A stretch of 64,000 bases of DNA from Microbacterium oxydans (GTDB lineage: Bacteria > Actinomycetota > Actinomycetes > Actinomycetales > Microbacteriaceae): NCBI RefSeq assembly GCF_006540085.1, contig NZ_BJOG01000007.1:124001-188000 (forward strand), read 5' to 3'. Below are positions 52,726 to 60,812 of the stretch, in pieces (position 1 is the stretch's first letter; the number at the start of each line of letters is the position of its first letter). The translations under genes and the position numbers were made by a program. The notes beneath the pieces are model-generated. The model was not told the origin of the DNA and searched no databases. It saw only the letters and a list, made by a program, of their open reading frames with translations.

Positions 52726-52763
52726 GGTCGGCACCGACGCCCCCTCAGACGTCGGTGCCGACC
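52726..52763. terminator. Bidirectional hairpin with repeated 3' flank
   Basis: 14-bp perfect stem (52726-52739 with 52750-52763), 10-base loop. It is followed by a duplicated 17-base unit containing GGACCCGGTGCC, whose second copy ends GGTGCCGACC and could pair with the same left arm. It separates the DUF202 pair from the convergent sulfatase operon. Confidence 0.78.
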
Positions 52764-52795
52764 GGACCCGGTGCCAGCCGGACCCGGTGCCGACC

Positions 52796-55111
52796 TCAGT
52801 CGGCGACCGTCAGCACGGCGCGTCCCACCGCGCGCAGCACAGTGGCATCGTGCACGGAACGGGCACCCGGCACGTAGCGCACGCGCTGCAGCGAACCGCC
52901 GCGGAACGGATACGACCGGTGCTCTTCGTGCAGCTCCCAGTCGACGGGGCCACCGAAGTCGTAGCCGACGCTGATGCCCGTGAAGGGCGACATCCCGATC
53001 AGCATGGACACGTCGTCGATCCGGGCGTCGTCTCGCCCGTCGACCTCAACGCTCGCGCTCCAGCGCAGACCGGGCTGTTCGTCCATGCGCACCACGAGGC
53101 GATGCGGACCGGCGCCGAGCAGGGAACCTCGCGCGCGGTGCATGCGTCCGTACGCGTTGTACACGAGCAGCGGGGCGCCGCGGTCGAGCGCGAGCAGGTA
53201 GCCGCCGCCCTGGTCGCCGTGCGCCACGATCACCCCTGCGGCGTCGTGGCCGGCCTCGAGATCCACCTCGATCCGGAACGAGCGCAGCACCGTCAGCTTC
53301 GCCGCACGGAATCTCTCCAGCGGCGGGCGGAACGGGATCAGGTCGACCGGTGCCGACAACGGCTCCTCGGTGTCGGGTCGCACCCGGAACAGCGCACCCT
53401 CGTCGTCCAGCGGGAACACTGTGTTCCGCCATGCCTCGGCATGCCAACGATCTGCGAGTGCGGCGACGACCTCCGGGTGGGCATGCGCGACGTCGACGGT
53501 CTCCGTGGGATCGAGCTCCAGGTCGTACAGTTCCCAGCTCCCGCCTGCCGGTCCTTCGTCCGGTGTGGGGGTCACGGTCGAGAGCGCCTTCCAGCGGCCG
53601 TCCACGATCGCTCGCCGCCCCACGCACTCGAAGTACTGCACCTCACGCCCGTCCGCGCGAGGGTTCGCGAGCACATCCACGATGCTGCCGCCGTCCATGT
53701 CGAGCGCGGGCACGCCGTTGCGTTCGGCCAGGGCAGGCACCCCGCAGAGTTCCAGCAGCGTGGGCGCGAGGTCGGACACGAACACGAACTGGTCGCGCAG
53801 CCCGCCGCGCATCGGTGCATCGGGCCAGGACACGAGCAGAGGCGCGTGGACTCCCCCCTCGTAGGTAGTGGCCTTGAACGAGCGGAACGGGGTGTTGGAC
53901 ACCCGCGCCCACCCTGTGGGGTACTGCCCGAACAGGCGCGGCCCGCCGATGTCGTCCACGTCGCGCGGCACGTCGGTGACCCAGTCCTCGGGCATGCCGC
54001 CGTGGCTGCCGAACTGCGCGAAGTAGCTCCGCGTGCCGGTCGGACCGCCCTCCGCCGTCCCCCCGTTGTCGCTGGCGATCACCACGATGGTGTTCTCGCG
54101 CTCCCCGCTGCGTTCGAGTCGATCGAGCAGGCGACCGACGCTCTGGTCGATCTCGTCCACGGCCGCCGCGTACACCTCCATGTGCCTCGCGAACAGCCGC
54201 CGGTCCTCTTCGGCGAGGTCGTCCCAGGCGGGGATCTGCGCACCGTCGGCTATCGCGTCCGTCGGCAGGTCGGCATGCGCCGGCACGATGCCCCGTTCGC
54301 GCTGCCGAGCGAATCGCTCCTCGCGCATCCGATTCCACCCGGCCTCGTACCGACCGCGGTACTTCGCGATGTCGATGTCCTTCGCCTGGATGGGGCCGTG
54401 CACCGAGGTGTGCGCGTAATAGAGGAAGAACGGCTTGTCGGGGTCGTTCACGCGCAGATCGTCGATCATGCCGATCGCCCTGTCCGTGAGCTCGTCCGTC
54501 AGGAAGAAGCCGTCGGGGTACTCATGCAGATCGACCACTGCGTTGTCCTGCACGAGCCGGTGCGGGTGATGCAGCGAGGTGAAGCCGTCCATGCTGCCGA
54601 AGTACCTGTCGAAGCCGCGCTGCAACGGCCACGTGCGACGGTCGGCTCCGTCGTGCAGGCTCGACTCCAGGGTCAGGTGCCACTTGCCGACCATGAACGT
54701 CGCGTATCCCCCTGCCCGCAGCGACTCGGCGAGGGTCGGGGCGTCGGCGGGCAGCTCGCAGCTGAACCCCGGGTAACCGGGATCGACGTGCGCCACGAAG
54801 CCGAAGCCCGCACGGTGGGGGTTCAGGCCCGTGAGCAGGGCGGCGCGGGCCGGGGAGCACATCGGAGCGGTGCGGTAGTTCGTGAAGACCCAGCCGTCGG
54901 CGGCCAGCGCGTCGATGCGCGGGGTGTCGATCTCGCTGCCGAAGGGCCCGAGGTCGCTGAAGCCCAGATCGTCGATCAGCATCACGATCACGTTCGGAGC
55001 CCCCACTCTCGCGCGGCGAGGCTCCGGCCACCAGGGCTCGGAGGACGAGGTGAACTCCTCGGCGCGGCCCTGGAACCGTTCGTATCCACGGGCTTCGTAC
55101 GACACGGACAT
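52796..55111 (-). CDS. Type I sulfatase (arylsulfatase family), formylglycine type
   Basis: 771 residues. The formylglycine motif is CSPAR with Cys85 (PMCSPARAALLTG). Metal ligands Asp47-Asp48 (LIDDLGFSD) and the Asp-Asn in VIASDNGG; Lys/His in MVGKWHL. The length and AtsA-like layout point to an arylsulfatase or alkylsulfatase with an added C-terminal beta domain (about 600-771). No signal peptide is visible, so it acts in the cytoplasm on sulfate esters brought in by the adjacent SsuABC-like transporter. It needs a formylglycine-generating enzyme, not encoded in this window. The ABC ATPase stop touches its ATG (TGAATG). Confidence 0.89.
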   Translation of the reverse strand: MSVSYEARGYERFQGRAEEFTSSSEPWWPEPRRARVGAPNVIVMLIDDLGFSDLGPFGSEIDTPRIDALAADGWVFTNYRTAPMCSPARAALLTGLNPHRAGFGFVAHVDPGYPGFSCELPADAPTLAESLRAGGYATFMVGKWHLTLESSLHDGADRRTWPLQRGFDRYFGSMDGFTSLHHPHRLVQDNAVVDLHEYPDGFFLTDELTDRAIGMIDDLRVNDPDKPFFLYYAHTSVHGPIQAKDIDIAKYRGRYEAGWNRMREERFARQRERGIVPAHADLPTDAIADGAQIPAWDDLAEEDRRLFARHMEVYAAAVDEIDQSVGRLLDRLERSGERENTIVVIASDNGGTAEGGPTGTRSYFAQFGSHGGMPEDWVTDVPRDVDDIGGPRLFGQYPTGWARVSNTPFRSFKATTYEGGVHAPLLVSWPDAPMRGGLRDQFVFVSDLAPTLLELCGVPALAERNGVPALDMDGGSIVDVLANPRADGREVQYFECVGRRAIVDGRWKALSTVTPTPDEGPAGGSWELYDLELDPTETVDVAHAHPEVVAALADRWHAEAWRNTVFPLDDEGALFRVRPDTEEPLSAPVDLIPFRPPLERFRAAKLTVLRSFRIEVDLEAGHDAAGVIVAHGDQGGGYLLALDRGAPLLVYNAYGRMHRARGSLLGAGPHRLVVRMDEQPGLRWSASVEVDGRDDARIDDVSMLIGMSPFTGISVGYDFGGPVDWELHEEHRSYPFRGGSLQRVRYVPGARSVHDATVLRAVGRAVLTVAD

Positions 55112-55903
55112 TCAGCCCGCCTTCCGGATGAGCTCGAAGATGCGGGTGCGCAGCTCGGCGAACACCGGGAGGGCTCGTGTCGTGAGCTGATCACGATGAC
55201 CGCTGAAGTCGATCTCGATGATCTCGGTGACCTTCGCGGGGCGTTCGCCGAGCACCACCACACGGTCGGAGAGGTAGACCGCCTCATCGATGTCATGGGT
55301 GACGACGACGATCGTCATCCCGAACTGCTCGCGGATGCGCAGGCACAGGTCCTCCAGCTCGAAGCGCGTCTGCGCGTCGACCGAGGCGAAGGGCTCGTCC
55401 ATCACGAGCACTTCCGGCCGGTAGGCGATCGCCCGCGCGATCGCGACGCGCTGCTGCATGCCGCCGGACAGCTGCCAGGGGAACTTGGACTCCGCACCGG
55501 ACAGTCCGACGGCGGAGAGGGCGGCAGCGATGCGCTCCTCGCGCTCCGCGGCGGGCAGGCGCAGATGCTTCAACGGCAGGCGCACGTTCTTCTCGACCGT
55601 GAGCCACGGCATCAGCGACCGGGTGTACTCCTGGAACACGAGCGCCATCTCCTCGGGAGGGCCGTCGATGGGGGTCCCGTCGATGGCCGCGCTCCCGGCG
55701 GTGATGCTCTGCAGCCCGGTGAGGCACTTCAACAGGGTGGTCTTGCCGATGCCGGAGGGACCGACGATGCAGCACACCTCCCCGGCGTGCACGTCGAAGG
55801 TGAGGTCGGCGATCACGGGCACAGGACCCGCCTTCGTCTCGTACGACTTCGCGAGGCCCTGCACGCTCAGGCGCACCGGCGCGGTGACGGTGGTGGTGGT
55901 CAT
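55112..55903 (-). CDS. ABC ATPase, SsuB/TauB type
   Basis: 263 residues. Walker A GPSGIGKTT, Q-loop LVFQEYTRSLMPWLTV, signature LSGGMQQRVAIARAI, Walker B VLVMDEPFASVD, switch HDIDEAVYLSDRV. NitT/TauT family ATPase for sulfonates, nitrate-like or sulfate-ester substrates. Start overlaps the permease stop (ATGA). It serves two permeases encoded just upstream. Confidence 0.91.
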   Translation of the reverse strand: MTTTTVTAPVRLSVQGLAKSYETKAGPVPVIADLTFDVHAGEVCCIVGPSGIGKTTLLKCLTGLQSITAGSAAIDGTPIDGPPEEMALVFQEYTRSLMPWLTVEKNVRLPLKHLRLPAAEREERIAAALSAVGLSGAESKFPWQLSGGMQQRVAIARAIAYRPEVLVMDEPFASVDAQTRFELEDLCLRIREQFGMTIVVVTHDIDEAVYLSDRVVVLGERPAKVTEIIEIDFSGHRDQLTTRALPVFAELRTRIFELIRKAG

Positions 55904-56736
55904 GCGTTCTTCTCCTGTTGCTGGGAGGCGATGTACCAGCGCAGCACGCGGCGCCGGAAGAGGGTGAACACGGCGGTCGCGGTGTATCCGATGACGCCGA
56001 GGACGAGGATCCCGGCCCACATGTCCGGGATGGCGAAGGACTGCTGCGCGAGCAGGGTCGCCGCTCCGAGCCCCGTCGAGGAGCCGAGCATCTCGCTCGC
56101 GATCATGACGACGAACGCCGTGATCAGACTGACCTGCATCCCGGAGAGGATGCGCGGACTCGCAGCGGGGAGCATCACGGAGAACAGCCGCTCGCCGGCG
56201 CTCAGCCGGTACACGCGGCTCACCATCTCGAGTGTGGGCTCGCCGGCGCGGACGCCGTCGATCGTCGAGATCAGGATGGGGAACACCGCGGCCAGGGTGA
56301 TGGAGAGGATGCGCGTCTCGGTGCCGAAACCGATGAGCGAGACGAAGATCGGCACCAGCGCGACCGGCGGGATCGCACGGAAGAAGTGGATGGTCGGCTC
56401 GGCGAACCAGCTCAGCGGACGGACGAGGCCCAGCAGCAGCCCCACGAGCACACCGATCACGGTCGCCAGCAGGAAGGACACCACCAGGTTGCCCACGGAC
56501 GAGGCGACGTCGAGCAGGAAGGCGGGCGTCTGCGCGAGCTGCCAGAGCCGTTGCAGGATCGTCTGCAGCGGCGGGAAGAACGCGTTGGTCGACCCGGCCG
56601 AGGCGAACCACCACAGCGCCAGCAGCGCGACGGGCACCGCGATCTCGGCACCGAGCAGAACGCCGCGCGGGAGTCCGTCCTGGCCGCGTCGTCGAGCGAG
56701 CCTGGTTCGGGTCTGGATCGACGAGGTGAGGGTCAT
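55900..56736 (-). CDS. ABC permease, SsuC/TauC type
   Basis: 278 residues, six helices, coupling loop VYRLSAGERLFSVMLPAASPRI, and the family stretch FFRAIPPVALVPIFVSLIGFGTETRI. ATG 56736 shares a base with the stop of the other permease (TGATG); the longer frame is not supported. Forms a heterodimer with that permease. Confidence 0.9.
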   Translation of the reverse strand: MTLTSSIQTRTRLARRRGQDGLPRGVLLGAEIAVPVALLALWWFASAGSTNAFFPPLQTILQRLWQLAQTPAFLLDVASSVGNLVVSFLLATVIGVLVGLLLGLVRPLSWFAEPTIHFFRAIPPVALVPIFVSLIGFGTETRILSITLAAVFPILISTIDGVRAGEPTLEMVSRVYRLSAGERLFSVMLPAASPRILSGMQVSLITAFVVMIASEMLGSSTGLGAATLLAQQSFAIPDMWAGILVLGVIGYTATAVFTLFRRRVLRWYIASQQQEKNA

Positions 56737-57524
56737 CACACGACCTGCTTCCGGTATTGCGGATGCCAGTGCAGGAGCGTGCGCTCGCCCCACTGGCTGA
56801 GTCCCTGAATCAACAGGCCGAGCACGCCGAGGATCAGCACGTACGCGAAGAGCTGCGCCTGGTTGCCGGTGATCTGCGACAGCAGCAGGCTCTGGCCGAG
56901 ACCCGGCCCTCCCCCGAGGAGTCCTGCCACCACCGCGACCACGAGCGATGTCGGTGCGGCGACCCGCACGGCCGTGCCGATGTAGGGCAGCGCGCTCGGG
57001 AGCACGATCCGGCCGAGGATCTCGGCTCTTCCCATGCCGTACGAGCGTCCGGTGGCCCTGGCGACCGGATCGGTGTCGAAGACGCCGGCCGAGGCCTGCA
57101 CGGCGATCGCGATGAAGCAGCCGAAGAACACCAGGAAGATGCCCATGCTCGCCGTCGGCCCCATGACCAGCACGACGACGGGCAGGATCACGATCGGCGG
57201 GATGGGTTTCAGGAACTCCAGCGGCACCCGCGTCGCGTGCATCGCGAGCGGGGACGTGCCGATCGCGACGCCGAGGGCGACACCGACGACGATCGCCAAG
57301 ACGAGTCCGACGAGGGCCATCGTGAGCGTGTCACCGAGGGCCGTCCACGTCGCAGGGGTTCCGAGCAGACGGATCGCCTCGCCGATCGCGGCCGTGGCTG
57401 CCGGCAGGGGTGACCCGGCGAGCGGCCCGGCGGTCGCCGACCATTCCCAGAGCGCGAGCGCCGAGGCGACGCCGGCTGCTCCGATGAGCGGCGGGAGGAG
57501 AGAAGAGCGGTTCATGAGCATCAT
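56736..57524 (-). CDS. ABC permease, SsuC/TauC type (second)
   Basis: 262 residues, six helices, PLEFLKPIPPIVILPVVVLVMG and coupling loop ATGRSYGMGRAEILGRIVLPSALP. Start ATG 57524 overlaps the binding-protein stop (ATGA), with more in-frame ATGs at 57521 and 57515. Two different SsuC-like permeases in one operon imply a heterodimeric channel, less common than the homodimer of classical SsuABC. Confidence 0.87.
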   Translation of the reverse strand: MMLMNRSSLLPPLIGAAGVASALALWEWSATAGPLAGSPLPAATAAIGEAIRLLGTPATWTALGDTLTMALVGLVLAIVVGVALGVAIGTSPLAMHATRVPLEFLKPIPPIVILPVVVLVMGPTASMGIFLVFFGCFIAIAVQASAGVFDTDPVARATGRSYGMGRAEILGRIVLPSALPYIGTAVRVAAPTSLVVAVVAGLLGGGPGLGQSLLLSQITGNQAQLFAYVLILGVLGLLIQGLSQWGERTLLHWHPQYRKQVV

Positions 57525-58522
57525 CCGGCGGCGAGGACGACGCCTTCGAGGTCGACCGGAGCCGCGAGGAAGCCGAGGGCGACGAGCTTGTCGTTCACGC
57601 GTTCGAGATCCACGGGCGCCACCTCGGCCGGCCAGAACGGCAGCTTGACGTCGTCGACCGTCAGCGTCGAGCCTGTGGCGTCGATCCCGGCCTGGATCGC
57701 GTCCTCCGGGTGCTCGTTCGCGTAGGCGTTGCTCTTGGCGACAGCGCGCTGGAAGGCGGCGATGGCATCGGCCTTCGCCGCGATCGTGCTCTCCCCCGCG
57801 GTCCACAGCCCCACGGCGCCCTCCTCGAAGAAGCCGACGGACGGCGAGTCGAGCTGCACCGCACCCGCCGCATCCGCCTCCGCGGTGAAGGGACTGACGA
57901 GACCCGCCGCATCGACCGTGCCGCTCTGCAGCGCGGCGACCGCCGAGGTGAAGTCCAGGACGACCCATTCCACCGAGCCGGGATCGACGCCGGCACGGTC
58001 GAGGGCATCGGAGATGACGACTTCGAGCTGCGCCTTGCGCGCGGGGATGGCGATGGTCGCCCCCTTCAGGTCCGCGACCGAGGAGATGCCGCTGGCGGCG
58101 GAGGCGAACAGACCGGTGTCGTCGACGGTCGCGGGGTCTTCGGCGTCAGCCGCTCCGGCGACGAATCCGTCCGCCGGTGCGACGACCTTCAGCGGGACGC
58201 CGCTGCTGAGTGCGTTCAGCAGCGGGATGCTGGGGGCGTACGCGATGTCGACCTGTCCGCCCTGCGCGGCGGCGAGTCCGGCCGGCGGGTTGGCGACCAC
58301 CGAGGTCTCCAGCTTCAGCCCCTCCTCCTCGAAGAAGCCCCGCTCCTGTCCCCGTATCAGCGCCCCGTCGGAGACGAGGCCGATGGTCGCGACCTTGAGC
58401 GTCGTCAGCTCGCCGTCGCCGCCGGAGGAGGACGCGGGGGCGGAGGTGCAGGCTGCGAGCGCGAGCGTCCCGGCCACCACGAGGGCGCCGGAGGCGCGAC
58501 GTGCGAGTCTTGTGACGTTCAT
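57521..58522 (-). CDS. ABC substrate-binding lipoprotein, SsuA/NMT1 type
   Basis: 333 residues. Lipobox LAAC near residue 25, Ser/Gly linker, then LKVATIGLVSDGALIRGQERGFFEEEGLKLE and GQVDIAYAPSIPLLNAL, the SsuA/TauA/NMT1 pattern. It captures the substrate, predicted to be a sulfate ester or sulfonate from the adjoining sulfatase. First gene of a five-gene operon with ribosome site AGAGGAG, controlled by the operators at 58540-58631. Confidence 0.88.
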   Translation of the reverse strand: MNVTRLARRASGALVVAGTLALAACTSAPASSSGGDGELTTLKVATIGLVSDGALIRGQERGFFEEEGLKLETSVVANPPAGLAAAQGGQVDIAYAPSIPLLNALSSGVPLKVVAPADGFVAGAADAEDPATVDDTGLFASAASGISSVADLKGATIAIPARKAQLEVVISDALDRAGVDPGSVEWVVLDFTSAVAALQSGTVDAAGLVSPFTAEADAAGAVQLDSPSVGFFEEGAVGLWTAGESTIAAKADAIAAFQRAVAKSNAYANEHPEDAIQAGIDATGSTLTVDDVKLPFWPAEVAPVDLERVNDKLVALGFLAAPVDLEGVVLAAG

Positions 58523-58539
58523 GAGAACTCCTCTTCGAG

Positions 58540-58561
58540 TTAGTCACCGGTTGGTGATTTT
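58540..58561. promoter_or_regulatory. TetR-type operator 1
   Basis: TTAGTCACC and GGTGATTTT flank four bases. It matches operator 2 except at the right end. It sits 18 bases before the binding-protein start codon on the operon side. Confidence 0.75.
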
Positions 58562-58609
58562 AAAGATCGTAGTCGCGCTTAGTGCTTTGTTGATTACGAT
58601 CGGGTTACA

Positions 58610-58631
58610 TTAGTCACCGTTTGGTGACTAA
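58610..58631. promoter_or_regulatory. TetR-type operator 2
   Basis: A perfect palindrome: TTAGTCACC, four bases, GGTGACTAA. It lies 70 bases centre to centre from operator 1, just upstream of the tetR gene. Two sites this alike imply cooperative control and autoregulation. Confidence 0.82.
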
Positions 58632-58687
58632 AAACAGCAAATGGAGAATCGTGGATGTAAGAGTGCAGGACCGGAGAGGGGGGCGCG

Positions 58688-59299
58688 ATGCCCAAGATCG
58701 TCGACCATGAGGAACGCAGGACCCACATCGCCGATGCGGCGACACAGGTGATCATCCGCGTCGGTTTCGACAACCTCACGATGCGCGAGATCGCCACGGA
58801 GGCCGGCTACGCGCATGGCGCGATCGCCCGGTACTTCCCCGACAAGAGGAGCGTCCTCACGGCGGCGTTCCTCCGTCTGTACTCGCTCGCCAACGACCGC
58901 ATCCACGCCCGCATCGAGGGCGTCCGAGGACTCGAGGCTCTGGAGCGGATGTGCAGGGAGATCCTCCCCTACAGCCCGAACGGCCCGCTGTACGCCAAGG
59001 TGGTCATCGCGTTCTGGGATCACGCGTCGCAGGACGACGAGGTCACCAGGATCCACCGCGTGAACAACCTGCACTGGCGGGACCTGTTCCGCCAGTGTCT
59101 GATCGAGGCCAGGGACGACGGCGAGCTCGCCGACGGCATCGACATCGAGACCGCGGTGAACGAGATCGCGTCGCGCAATGCGGGGTGGCAGATGATCTCG
59201 GTGCTGATGCCGGACTCGGCGGGCGACGGGCGGCTGAACGACGGCCTCGACGCGCTGCTGTCGACGCTCCGTCGCCCCTCCGTCCCGCCCGCCCGCTGA
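58688..59299 (+). CDS. TetR family transcriptional regulator
   Basis: 203 residues. Helix-turn-helix near residues 28-50 (NLTMREIATEAGYAHGAIARYFPDKRSVL). The C-terminal domain has FWDHASQDDEVTRIHRVNNLHWRDLF, like BetI/TetR_C_6 types. It faces the sulfate-ester operon with two palindromes between, so it is the presumed repressor. Strong ribosome site AGAGGGGGG. Ends 20 bases from the convergent GMC oxidoreductase gene. Confidence 0.9.
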   Translation: MPKIVDHEERRTHIADAATQVIIRVGFDNLTMREIATEAGYAHGAIARYFPDKRSVLTAAFLRLYSLANDRIHARIEGVRGLEALERMCREILPYSPNGPLYAKVVIAFWDHASQDDEVTRIHRVNNLHWRDLFRQCLIEARDDGELADGIDIETAVNEIASRNAGWQMISVLMPDSAGDGRLNDGLDALLSTLRRPSVPPAR

Positions 59300-59319
59300 T
59301 CGCATCCGTCGTCCTGCCT

Positions 59320-60810
59320 TCAGCCTGCGAGGATGAACCGCGCGCCGCGTTCGCCGATCATGGCCGCAGGCGCGTTGGTGTTGCCGGTGGGCACGGTCGG
59401 CATGACGGAGGCGTCGACCACACGCAGCCCGTCGATCCCGCGTACCCGGAGCTGCGGATCGACCACGGACTCCTGGTCGCTGCCCATGCGGCAGGTACCG
59501 ACCTGGTGGTGGTAGGTGATGGCCGTGCGGCGCACCCAGTCCTCCACATCGTCGTCCGTCACGTCCGGCCCGGGGTACACCTCCACCGCTCCCCACTCCT
59601 CGGCGAGCGCAGGCTGTGCGCCGATGCGGCGGCACTGGCGCACGGAGGCGGCGAGGGCGTCGGCATCGCGCTGATCCTCCAGTGCCGCCAGGTCGATGTG
59701 CGGCAGGTCGTCGAGGCCGGGACCGGTGAGGCGCAGCTCGCCGCGGCTGTACGGCGTCACCAGGCCCGCCATGAGCGTGAACCCGTCGTCGCCCCGCGGT
59801 TCCAGGTCGCCCCACATCGGCACGGAGAAGTGGATGGGCTGCGTGTCCGGCTGCGCGAGGCCGTCGCGGCTGCGCCAGAACAGGTGGCTCTGCGTGACGG
59901 ACACCCCCGACTGCGGCGGGCCGATGGGCTTCTTCTCGGTCGCGAAGATCACCGGGGAGAGGAGGTGGTCGTGCAGATTCTTGCCCACAGCGGAGGCGTC
60001 GTGCACGACGGGGATGCCGAGCGCACTCAGCTCGTCAGCGGGACCGATGCCCGAGCGCAGCAGGATGACGGGCGTGCCGAGCGCTCCCGCCGACAGGACG
60101 ATCTCGTCCGCGAACACTTCCTCGGTCTCATCGCCCTCCCCCAGCCGGATGCCGACCGCGCGCCCGTCGCGCACGATCACGGAGTGGACGGCGCGGCCGG
60201 TGAGGATCGTCATCCGGTCGGCGACGGGCTGCGCGTAGGCCGTCCAGGTGTTGACCCGACGGCCGTCCTTGATCGTGACCTGCTCCTGTGAGACCCCGTC
60301 GAGCGTGCCCCCGTTGTAGTTCGGGTTGCGCGGCAGCCCCTCCTCGACGGCGGCGTCGATGATCGAAGCCTGGATGGGCGAGAGCGCATAATCGTCGGTC
60401 ACGGGCAGCAGGTCGTTCTCGATCGCGTCGTAGATCGGCTCGACCTCGGCCCAGCCCCATCCCGTCGCGCCGGCGGCCTCCCACGCGTCGTAGTCGGAGG
60501 CCGCGCCGCGCACCCAGATCATGGCGTTCAGCGCGTGCGAGCCGCCGGTGACCTTGCCGCGAGGGAGATGCAGACGTCGACCGGCCGCGTGCGGCTGCGG
60601 CACGGTGAAGAAGTCCCAGTCCTCGGCGGAGTGCCAGAGCTCCCCCGCCCGCGACGGGTCGTGGATGGCCGGGTTCGTGTCGTAGCCGCCGGCCTCGACG
60701 AGCGTGACGGCGACCCCGGCGTCGGCGAGACGCCGGGCGACGATGGCGCCCGAGGTGCCGGCCCCGACGACGATGGCGGAGCGCACCGCGCCGCTGTTCG
60801 CCGCGGTCAC
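59320..60810 (-). CDS. GMC family oxidoreductase (choline dehydrogenase-like)
   Basis: 496 residues, FAD-dependent alcohol oxidoreductase. FAD loop VVGAGTSGAIVARRLADAG, LVEAGGYDTNPAIHDP, GGSHALNAMIWVRG, DEIVLSAGALGTPVILLRSGIGP, and the active-site strand TYHHQVGTCRMGSD with TGNTNAPAAMIGERGA at the end. It oxidises an alcohol to aldehyde. GTG 60810 lies just past the aldehyde dehydrogenase stop, with GGAAGG inside that gene as ribosome site. Choline is possible but not shown; in context a sulfatase-released alcohol is attractive. Confidence 0.86.
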   Translation of the reverse strand: MTAANSGAVRSAIVVGAGTSGAIVARRLADAGVAVTLVEAGGYDTNPAIHDPSRAGELWHSAEDWDFFTVPQPHAAGRRLHLPRGKVTGGSHALNAMIWVRGAASDYDAWEAAGATGWGWAEVEPIYDAIENDLLPVTDDYALSPIQASIIDAAVEEGLPRNPNYNGGTLDGVSQEQVTIKDGRRVNTWTAYAQPVADRMTILTGRAVHSVIVRDGRAVGIRLGEGDETEEVFADEIVLSAGALGTPVILLRSGIGPADELSALGIPVVHDASAVGKNLHDHLLSPVIFATEKKPIGPPQSGVSVTQSHLFWRSRDGLAQPDTQPIHFSVPMWGDLEPRGDDGFTLMAGLVTPYSRGELRLTGPGLDDLPHIDLAALEDQRDADALAASVRQCRRIGAQPALAEEWGAVEVYPGPDVTDDDVEDWVRRTAITYHHQVGTCRMGSDQESVVDPQLRVRGIDGLRVVDASVMPTVPTGNTNAPAAMIGERGARFILAG

Positions 60811-60812
60811 GC

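Noticed and set aside
52787..56800. 1337-residue open frame on the plus strand
   Set aside because: It runs antisense to the sulfatase and three transporter genes, all of which have strong motifs. It is a long shadow frame.
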